In this document: positions 7,210-13,645 of the stretch, in pieces
Position numbering within the stretch: the stretch's first letter is position 1
Layout: each line of letters starts with the position of its first letter
From: an uncultured Granulosicoccaceae bacterium
Lineage (GTDB): Bacteria; Pseudomonadota; Gammaproteobacteria; Granulosicoccales; Granulosicoccaceae
Assembly (NCBI GenBank): GCA_937951695.1
Contig: CALFBL010000039.1
Coordinates: forward strand, 1 to 19,342
DNA: 19,342 bases
Reading direction: 5' to 3'
Program-made: the position numbers and the translations under genes
The notes under the pieces: model-generated
Told to the model about the DNA's origin: nothing
Database searches by the model: none
What the model saw: only the letters and a program-made list of their open reading frames with translations

Positions 7210-8190
7210 TCAGCCCCACAGTTCAGCTGGCGCAGGCTGCATCACGCTGCTGTGATACTCCACCGCAGGCATTCGGTCTTCCGCTAACAACAACGGCCCA
7301 TCCAGATCCGCCACTCGGGCTCCTTGAGCCACCAGCATTGCAGGCGCCATGGCCAGAGAGCTTGTTACCATACACCCCACCATGACATCAAAGCCCAGTT
7401 CGAGCGCGGCTGATTTTAACGCCAGCGCTTCGGTTAATCCACCGGTTTTATCCAACTTGATGTTGATCATGTCGTACTTACCCACCAACGCCTGTAACGA
7501 AGCCACATCGTGACAGCTCTCATCGGCACACACTGGTAACGGTCGTGCGCGACCAGCCAGCGCTTCGTCGCTGGATTGCGGTAATGGTTGCTCCACCATC
7601 GACACGCCCAACTCAAGCATAACCGGCGCTAGTTCGTCATAGTCAGTTGCAGACCAGCCTTCGTTAGCGTCCACAATTAATGTGGCATCGGGTGCACCTA
7701 GGCGAATGGCCCGCAAACGATCCAAGTCTCCGGCACTACCGAGCTTTATTTTCAACAACGGCCTGTTGGCGTGTTCGGCGGCAGCGGTTCGCATTGCCTC
7801 GGGTGTGTCTAAAGACAAGGTATAGGCCGTAGTGATGGCTTCGGGCGCGCTCAATCCTGCCAGTTTCCAGACAGGTACACCCGAGCGTTTGGCTTCGAGA
7901 TCCCACAAAGCGCAATCAATCGCGTTACGTGCAGCGCCCGCCGGCATTAACTGCTGCAGGGTATCGCGTGACGCGCCAGACACGATGTCGGATTCAACCG
8001 CTCTTATCTGCTCGCGGACGCTGTCGAGCGACTCTCCGTAACGTGCATAGGGATAGCATTCACCTCGGCCCCAGTGTTCACCCTCAGTCAATTGTACCGT
8101 TAGAACTTGCGCGACGGTTCGAGAACCTCGGGAGATGGTAAACGCCTGTTTAAGTTTAAATTCGTCTCGCGTCAGTGTTAGGCTTACCAT
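7210..8190 (-). CDS. dgcA: Enolase-superfamily epimerase, probable N-acetyl-D-glutamate racemase DgcA
   Basis: A 326-residue cytosolic enzyme of the L-Ala-D/L-Glu (dipeptide) epimerase group in the enolase superfamily. Catalytic pieces are all present: the K-x-K pair LKIKLG (K147, K149), metal ligands D174 (IVDANEGW), E200 (MVEQPL) and D223 (CADES), the second base K245 (INIKLDKTGG), and the C-terminal D-x-D (D295, D297) that binds the substrate amino end in dipeptide epimerases. Alone it would be called a dipeptide epimerase. Because it lies 6 bp downstream of a DgcN homologue, the better call is DgcA, which epimerises N-acetyl-D-glutamate to N-acetyl-L-glutamate in the marine D-glutamate pathway. 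The retained D-x-D keeps a peptidoglycan-dipeptide role open. The ATG at 8190 directly precedes the barrel-typical LTLTRDEFKLKQAF strand. Its end is convergent with the repeat-protein gene, 56 bp away. Confidence 0.85.
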   Translation of the reverse strand: MVSLTLTRDEFKLKQAFTISRGSRTVAQVLTVQLTEGEHWGRGECYPYARYGESLDSVREQIRAVESDIVSGASRDTLQQLMPAGAARNAIDCALWDLEAKRSGVPVWKLAGLSAPEAITTAYTLSLDTPEAMRTAAAEHANRPLLKIKLGSAGDLDRLRAIRLGAPDATLIVDANEGWSATDYDELAPVMLELGVSMVEQPLPQSSDEALAGRARPLPVCADESCHDVASLQALVGKYDMINIKLDKTGGLTEALALKSAALELGFDVMVGCMVTSSLAMAPAMLVAQGARVADLDGPLLLAEDRMPAVEYHSSVMQPAPAELWG

Positions 8191-8196
8191 CGCCCG

Positions 8197-9195
8197 CTAA
8201 TCCAGTTCGGCGATTAAACGGGTCGCACCGTGGCGGTAAGGATCCACAGTTGGTAACCCCATCTCCGATTCAACCTCAGCACAGTAGCGGATCGCAGCCT
8301 CGTCATCGAGCGCTGCAGTGTTCACCGACACAGCCACCACTTTACACGCCGGATTTACCACCTTGGCCAAGGGCAGCGCAACTTCCCTTAGTTCCGTTAA
8401 CATCGGTAAGTTATAGTGCGGCAATCCACGCATGTGTGTCCGTGTGGGTTCATGACACAACACTATAGCGTCCGGTGCGCCACCGTGAATCAGGGCCAAT
8501 GTCACGCCACTGTAGGAGGGATGAAACAAGCTGCCCTGGCCTTCGATCATATCCCAATGCGCGTCATCGTTGTCCGGTGTCAGGTATTCCACGGCTCCGG
8601 CCATAAAATCTGCGACAACCGCATCCAGCGGCACACCATCACCGGTGATTAAAATACCGGTTTGTCCCGTGGGTCTAAACGTTGATGCGCGTCCCGCTCG
8701 ATGCATGGCTTTGTCCATCGCCAACGCAGTGTACATTTTGCCCACAGAGCAATCGGTACCCACGGCAAGACAACGCTTTCCGCTTCTTGGATGACCGTTC
8801 GCAATCGGGTATTGCACTTGCGGTATGCGCACATCGATCAGCTTGCGATTGCGGGTATTGGACACTTCCACCAACATAGGGATATCACTAAGAAGGTTAT
8901 GCAAACCGGAGGCAATATCCAGCCCGGCTTCCAACGCCTCAACGAACACGCTTAGCCATGAGTCGCTGATAACGCCGCCGCGGTTAGCGACCCCGACAAC
9001 CAGGGTTTTCGCACCCGCTTTTACCGCGTCCTGAAGGCTTAAATCCTTCAGACCCAAATCCGCTTGGCAGCCAGGCTGTCTGAATTGCCCAACACACGTC
9101 TCCGGTCGCCAGTCTTTTATGCCCTGAGCCACCTTGGCTGATAGAGAATCTGGTGCATCACCGAGAAACAGCAGATAGGGAGATTGAATGATCAT
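8197..9195 (-). CDS. dgcN: DUF1611 protein, probable D-glutamate N-acetyltransferase DgcN
   Basis: A 332-residue protein of the DUF1611 (P-loop-like) family, matching DgcN, which uses acetyl-CoA to convert D-glutamate to N-acetyl-D-glutamate. Family marks are the N-terminal PYLLFLGDAPD, the DWRPE and PGCQADLGL segments, LVVGVANRGG (65-74), AVGTDCSVGK (144-153, a P-loop-like nucleotide or CoA binding turn), TFRPTGQTG (172-180), IEGQGSLFHPSYS (217-229) and a C-terminal PTVDPYRHG. The frame stays open 36 bp upstream to 9231, but the start is placed at ATG 9195 because the usual family N-terminus begins there and AAGGTG lies about 7 bp before it. With dgcA 6 bp downstream this forms a two-gene operon that would feed D-amino-acid-derived glutamate into central metabolism. 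A D-glutamate transporter or regulator is not seen next to it. Confidence 0.87.
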   Translation of the reverse strand: MIIQSPYLLFLGDAPDSLSAKVAQGIKDWRPETCVGQFRQPGCQADLGLKDLSLQDAVKAGAKTLVVGVANRGGVISDSWLSVFVEALEAGLDIASGLHNLLSDIPMLVEVSNTRNRKLIDVRIPQVQYPIANGHPRSGKRCLAVGTDCSVGKMYTALAMDKAMHRAGRASTFRPTGQTGILITGDGVPLDAVVADFMAGAVEYLTPDNDDAHWDMIEGQGSLFHPSYSGVTLALIHGGAPDAIVLCHEPTRTHMRGLPHYNLPMLTELREVALPLAKVVNPACKVVAVSVNTAALDDEAAIRYCAEVESEMGLPTVDPYRHGATRLIAELD

Positions 9196-9255
9196 GAACA
9201 ACACCTTGAGCGCACGCGCGGATTTTACCATCAGCGAATCGACGAAAACTGCGCA

Positions 9256-10716
9256 CTAGAGCATTTTTAGGTACTCAACCAGGGCACTTTTTTGCGCGTC
9301 ATCCAACTCCACCCCGTAGCTGTGACCTTGATTGCCGTAGCCGTCGCGGCTGGTGTCGTACACCCGAGGGTCTGGAATCGTGCCTGCACCAGCAGCAACC
9401 GTTTCATAGCGCCAGCCGACATTAGCGGTGTCGTAACTGTCTGGATCTCGGGCGTCGCTGGCGATATGCCGCCAACGCGTCGGGCGTTGATCTTCGCTTA
9501 ACAGCGTGGCTAAGTTCGGTACCGAACCGTTGTGCAAAAACGGCGCGGTTGCCCAGATACCGTCAAGTGGCGGCGCGACATACCCTTTGGCAGGCGCTGC
9601 CTTCGAGCGTAGTCCAAACCACGAGGCATTAAACCAGCCAACGAATTCACGACCGAACTCCCCGGTGGCAACCTCCAGCAACCGTGCGTCGGTTTTCACC
9701 GCATCAATGGCCGTTACGGTGTTCGGATAGCTCGGGTCAGCGCCGTAAGTGCCATGGCAACTTGAACAGTGCTCAAGGTAGGGTTGCTCGCCGCGTTGCG
9801 CCAATTCGCGATCGATCTCGAACGGGTACGCCGGCGGCTCGATACTCGACAGATACGCTCTGACATCCGGCGCGTATTCATCGATTTGATCAAGCTCCGC
9901 CACGCTGTCTGCACACAGCATGGAGGCTGCCAACATAAAGCGTGCATGATCGTCGCGTCCTTCGCTTAAGTTGAACATGGCGTGTTTTTTTTGCATACGC
10001 CACCACGGCGGCACACTCACCGGAGGGGGGTCGGTGGGTGGCATTAGCATCTGCGGCTCACTCATCCACGCATGTGTGTCGACATCCCGATGTGCAACCA
10101 GAGCTCCGGTGAGGTTGGGCGCTGGATTTACACCGACGGTGCGGGTTTGTATGTAGGGTGCAATCGCGGCGATCCGATCAGCGAACAGCGTCCATTCAGC
10201 CGCCTCAGCGTCCCCTTGCAGCAAAGCCCCGGCACGCTCCACCGCCACCGATGGATTCTGTGTAAAGTCAGCGAATTCATTGCCCAAGCCAATCACCAAT
10301 TCGCCAAACAAGACTGTGCCGTGACACGACAGGCAGTTCGAACTGACAATGGGAATACCGCTACGCCCAATGACGCGATTGGTGTTGTAGGGCAACCCAT
10401 CCATCGCCGCATCACGACCCGTTACATCCACCACAGTACCCAGGCCCAGCCCGGAGGCCGACCCGGAAGCCGACGACTGCAATTCACGAAACACCCGTTC
10501 GGGTAAACCGCAATTGACATAGGATTCGTGCAGCAACGCATGACGCCCTGTATGAGGATCCCCGGGGCGTTGTTCAAACACCGGCACCGGCCCTACAGGT
10601 GATAACCAGTCGGCCGGTTTAACAACGTCAGCCAACTTAGCCTCATTAGGATCGGCTGGGTTGTCCGTGCAAGCCGTGGCTGAGAGACACACTACGAATA
10701 AACTAAAAAGGCGCAT
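9256..10716 (-). CDS. Dihaem cytochrome c lipoprotein (RoxA / cytochrome c peroxidase-like)
   Basis: A 486-residue exported protein with two haem c motifs, NCLSCHG (C128, C131, H132) and HCSSCHG (C317, C320, H321). The N-terminus is a short signal ending ATAC, making C16 the probable lipidated residue, so it should sit on the periplasmic face of a membrane or outside the cell. The segment PPWWRMQKKHAMF (237-249) and the C-terminal GIWATAPFLHNGSVPNL (386-402) are typical of dihaem proteins related to rubber oxygenases RoxA/RoxB and the larger cytochrome c peroxidase-like group. True RoxA is longer (over 600 residues), so rubber oxidation should not be assumed; peroxidase, oxygenase or plain electron transfer are all possible. 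Its ATG directly follows the stop of the upstream lipoprotein gene (TAA-ATG), so translation is probably coupled. It is the last of three genes that appear to form one transcript from 13449. Confidence 0.85.
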   Translation of the reverse strand: MRLFSLFVVCLSATACTDNPADPNEAKLADVVKPADWLSPVGPVPVFEQRPGDPHTGRHALLHESYVNCGLPERVFRELQSSASGSASGLGLGTVVDVTGRDAAMDGLPYNTNRVIGRSGIPIVSSNCLSCHGTVLFGELVIGLGNEFADFTQNPSVAVERAGALLQGDAEAAEWTLFADRIAAIAPYIQTRTVGVNPAPNLTGALVAHRDVDTHAWMSEPQMLMPPTDPPPVSVPPWWRMQKKHAMFNLSEGRDDHARFMLAASMLCADSVAELDQIDEYAPDVRAYLSSIEPPAYPFEIDRELAQRGEQPYLEHCSSCHGTYGADPSYPNTVTAIDAVKTDARLLEVATGEFGREFVGWFNASWFGLRSKAAPAKGYVAPPLDGIWATAPFLHNGSVPNLATLLSEDQRPTRWRHIASDARDPDSYDTANVGWRYETVAAGAGTIPDPRVYDTSRDGYGNQGHSYGVELDDAQKSALVEYLKML

Positions 10717-11901
10717 TTACAAGTTGTCCGAATTGCGTGGATACAGCGTTAACAATCCCGGATGTGCCATGCCGTCTTGTTCAGCGAGCACTCCATGCCG
10801 TACCCCTAAAGAGTCGTTATTAAAGCCGTTTTCAAACGCGGCCGGAACCTTGATTGAATAGGCTTGCGATAAGCTGGGTACTTGAACAACCAACGACTCT
10901 GGAAACAACGCGGCGTCGGCATAATTCATCTGCCAACGTACCTCGCCAAGCTCCTGTCGTTCACCGTTTTTGACCAGAGTTGCCGACACCGTCACTGGCC
11001 CTGACCCAGTGCGTCGACGGCTGCGATTTACGAGCAGCTCTTCATCTGCTGACAGAACAATTTCAAGCTGCTCGATTAAGACCACACCGGCAAGGCTAGG
11101 TAACTGACCGTAGGCGTGCGTCACCCAGCGAACATCGTTGTCAGTAACAGTGCGTGTACCGCTGAATACAGTGTCTCCCAGGCGAAACCGTTCTGGACAG
11201 TCGCGGCTTTGCCACACTTCTGTGTCGTCTGCTCGAGTGTCGCTGTGCCGCTTCAGGGTGAAGGTACTCGCGCAACCTGTGTGACTGATTAAGGCCACCA
11301 CGTCATGCACATAGACGCTGTCGTCGGTTACATCGGCTAACGATAAGGCACGCCGTTCGGCAACGCTATCCGAAACCTGTGAGCCGCTGGCAAAATCGTA
11401 ACTTTGGTAACGCTGCATCATGACATCCCGGAAACGCCAGTTGGATGCCTCCTCGGCATCCGTTGCGTTCGCAGCCGCGATCGCGACACGCAAAAACTGC
11501 TGCTCGTGCCATACCCAGTCCTTACCGTCTGCAGGCCGAGTCAGCGACGACAAGGTCCACTGTTCGAACCGTTGATCGGGCTGGGTTTGAAACGGCGTCT
11601 GCGAATCGGGCAGTTCAGGTACCGGAAAACTTCGAGTAATTGTCTCGACCTGTGCAGAATTGAGTAGTTCGCCGAAGGCGGACGATTGATCGCTCAACCA
11701 ATCTGAAAATTCCGTTAGAGCCTCAGCGGCTGCATCGGTGTTGTGGCCCTGATCCTGAGACTGCGAGCCCTGCGCCGATTGCTGAGGTGGCGAATCACAC
11801 GCTGATAAAACCAAGCCAACGCACAGCACCCAGAACAAGCCCCGGCGAAACAACTGGATGGTGAAACATCCCTGCGCGCTGATCTCTGTTGACGTGTCCA
11901 T
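10717..11901 (-). CDS. Large lipoprotein of unknown function
   Basis: A 394-residue predicted lipoprotein: a basic-hydrophobic segment (residues 19-34) ends in the lipobox VLSAC with C35 as lipidated cysteine, followed by a polar Q/S-rich linker (36-60). I do not recognise the family with certainty. The mature part opens with FSDWLSDQSSAF, has repeated R-x-x-SLAD and HDVVALISH segments, and two cysteines (near C209 and C232) that could form a disulfide. In the second half, WVTHAYGQLPSLAGVVL followed by a charged SADEELLVNR strand and VQVPSLSQAYSIKVPA recalls the C-terminal lipocalin-like half of the CrtC/AttH family in order and spacing; this is a weak visual match only. The ATG at 11901 has AGGA about 12 bp upstream; a TTG at codon 17 would give a more compact signal peptide. 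It lies 15 bp after the PLD-like gene and abuts the dihaem cytochrome gene. Confidence 0.7.
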   Translation of the reverse strand: MDTSTEISAQGCFTIQLFRRGLFWVLCVGLVLSACDSPPQQSAQGSQSQDQGHNTDAAAEALTEFSDWLSDQSSAFGELLNSAQVETITRSFPVPELPDSQTPFQTQPDQRFEQWTLSSLTRPADGKDWVWHEQQFLRVAIAAANATDAEEASNWRFRDVMMQRYQSYDFASGSQVSDSVAERRALSLADVTDDSVYVHDVVALISHTGCASTFTLKRHSDTRADDTEVWQSRDCPERFRLGDTVFSGTRTVTDNDVRWVTHAYGQLPSLAGVVLIEQLEIVLSADEELLVNRSRRRTGSGPVTVSATLVKNGERQELGEVRWQMNYADAALFPESLVVQVPSLSQAYSIKVPAAFENGFNNDSLGVRHGVLAEQDGMAHPGLLTLYPRNSDNL

Positions 11902-11916
11902 CGGTTTAAAAGGTTC

Positions 11917-13449
11917 CTATGCCTGAGGCTTCCATAAATCGATACTGAATGTTTTTAGCCACGAATCATCCGTAAAGTCATCGTAGTCCAGACTGTAACG
12001 CCGCCCAGCTTCATTGAACCATTGTGCGTTGAAATGACGTTCGAACTCTTGCATAACAACGGCCGTTCCACGAACCCGAATATCAACGTTAGTTTCCAGA
12101 TTAAAGTTATCCAAATTACGCCGGGTGTAGTTACCCGATCCTAAAATCAATCGCTGATGATCGCCGCGTTGGGCGAACAACACTTTCCCATGACATTGTT
12201 CCCCAGTGGTGTCGCACCAACGCACCATCGCCCCTGCGTCCACCAACTCTTCGGCTACCGGTCGATTCGGCACGCCGTTTTTGGATCGCCCAAATGCATC
12301 TTTGTTTGCATCCAATAGCACGCGCACGGTGACACCTCGCTTGGCAGCGTTGGCTAACGCGTTGATGATCGAGCGATGCGAGAGATAAAACATCAGAACA
12401 TTCACCTTGTCACCCGCGTTGGTCGCGTCGATGGCGCTCAACACGCTTTGCGCGATTGCTTTTTCAGTAAGTACGCGAATGAACGGTTGGTCCACTGCAT
12501 TGGCAGACTGGAAGTCAGGCTCCTCACGCGGGTTGGACGAAAGCGTGCCTGGGTTCAACATCGACACGGATTGCAATTGATCCAGAGCCGTTTGGGCCGA
12601 TTCAGCCACCGCCTCGTCCGCGGCATTGGCGGCAAGCTTTAACAATTCTATTTCGGTTCGCAGTAACGCCAGTGCCGCATCGCCTGAGATTTCGAGGCCC
12701 ACATTACGGTGAGCGCTACTGCCGTCGTGCGGGTTGGCCGAACTGACGACAGCCTGCCACATAACGCGCCCAGTAGACTGCCTAGCGGTGATCAGCAGTT
12801 TGCGATGATTGGCCTTGAAATTCAGTAACGCCAGCCAACTGCGGACCGAAACTTTTTGCTCGCCGAACGGAGGCGGCAGGCTACCGACATTGATTTTGTT
12901 CCCAAACGGGCAAATCGCCGCTCGCCAGATTGCCGAATAGACGGGATTACTGTCTTGCAATTTAACCAGCGGAGTTAATACAACCCGCACGTCTGCGTCG
13001 CTTAGACGCTGTAGATGCTTAGAGTGGACTCCGCCGTAAATGGTGTTCACAGGGTCGGTAATGACGATCACTGGCATCGTCGGATGGCGGCGCTTGGCGT
13101 CGATCAAGGCGTCCGTGAGTTCAGACGATAACGCGCGGAAAGCCTCAGTTTTTGGCCCCTGCCAAACGTTGAACAAAAACATGTCCAGCACGATGGCGTC
13201 ACTAGCAGCCCCAATTAAACGCATCACAGCGTCAAAGATGGATTGCTCGAGAACCCTCTCGCCCGATTGGTCCTGCCAGCTGGTATCCAGCAGCAGACGC
13301 GATTCACCCAGCTCAAACCAACGGGAACGATTATTGATAACCGGAGGGGGTGGAACCAATGCGGTGATGAGATAGATCACGGCCACAACCAACAAAACGA
13401 CAAATACTTGACGTTTCTTGCTCCTCCACTTCGTGAATTTTGTCGACAT
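11917..13449 (-). CDS. Membrane-anchored phospholipase D-like protein with altered HKD motifs
   Basis: A 510-residue protein with one N-terminal membrane helix (about 14-31) after a basic start, so the body is probably periplasmic. It has two PLD repeats. The first has NHRKLL (H215, K217) and VVSSANPHDG (236-242); the second has CHGKVLF (H420, K422) and LGSGNYTRRNLDNFNLETN (436-454), the classic GSxN half. In both, the Asp of H-x-K-x4-D is replaced, by A222 and Q427. The His and Lys pairs are kept, so catalysis is plausible, but the enzyme is non-canonical. A preceding TDPVNTIYGGVHSKHLQRL block (131-149) and the layout resemble cardiolipin-synthase-like and secreted PLD-like proteins. Candidate substrates are phospholipids, another phosphodiester, or none if it is a binding protein. 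It is the first gene of the minus-strand trio and diverges from the exopolysaccharide locus. Confidence 0.87.
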   Translation of the reverse strand: MSTKFTKWRSKKRQVFVVLLVVAVIYLITALVPPPPVINNRSRWFELGESRLLLDTSWQDQSGERVLEQSIFDAVMRLIGAASDAIVLDMFLFNVWQGPKTEAFRALSSELTDALIDAKRRHPTMPVIVITDPVNTIYGGVHSKHLQRLSDADVRVVLTPLVKLQDSNPVYSAIWRAAICPFGNKINVGSLPPPFGEQKVSVRSWLALLNFKANHRKLLITARQSTGRVMWQAVVSSANPHDGSSAHRNVGLEISGDAALALLRTEIELLKLAANAADEAVAESAQTALDQLQSVSMLNPGTLSSNPREEPDFQSANAVDQPFIRVLTEKAIAQSVLSAIDATNAGDKVNVLMFYLSHRSIINALANAAKRGVTVRVLLDANKDAFGRSKNGVPNRPVAEELVDAGAMVRWCDTTGEQCHGKVLFAQRGDHQRLILGSGNYTRRNLDNFNLETNVDIRVRGTAVVMQEFERHFNAQWFNEAGRRYSLDYDDFTDDSWLKTFSIDLWKPQA

Positions 13450-13645
13450 GCGTTCCGAAATCCACCATTTAGGGGCCGTAAAGTTTATTTTATTAAAACA
13501 CCGTCACAAATATTTAAGGTTACGTTGTTAGAATCTCGCCGATAAGAACAATAACAACGCACTCGGGCATCTCGATGGTAGCGACGCTAAGCTCAATTTA
13601 GGGTGGTTGCCGACGCCATGCAGTACGGAAACAGATCAGATTATA
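13450..13645. promoter_or_regulatory. Divergent promoter region between PLD-like gene and exopolysaccharide locus
   Basis: These 196 bp separate two outward-facing transcription units, so promoters for both must lie here or close by. The stretch 13484-13530 is clearly AT-rich compared with its surroundings and contains TAGAAT (13529-13534) as a possible plus-strand -10 box, without a convincing -35. I found no perfect long inverted repeat and no JUMPstart/ops-like element. A TTG start of the wzc frame at 13607 is possible, which would shorten the region. Confidence 0.35.

Noticed and set aside
9196..9231. Upstream 12-codon extension of dgcN
   Set aside because: The family N-terminus and an AAGGTG ribosome site fit ATG 9195; the extension has no such support.
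10072..10506. 144-residue plus-strand open frame opposite the dihaem cytochrome gene
   Set aside because: The minus-strand frame has haem motifs, a lipoprotein signal and a coupled start; the plus-strand product is Arg/Pro/His-rich and looks like a shadow.
9256..10716. Naming the dihaem cytochrome as rubber oxygenase RoxA
   Set aside because: It shares motifs with that group but is much shorter and carries a lipoprotein signal; the substrate cannot be assigned.
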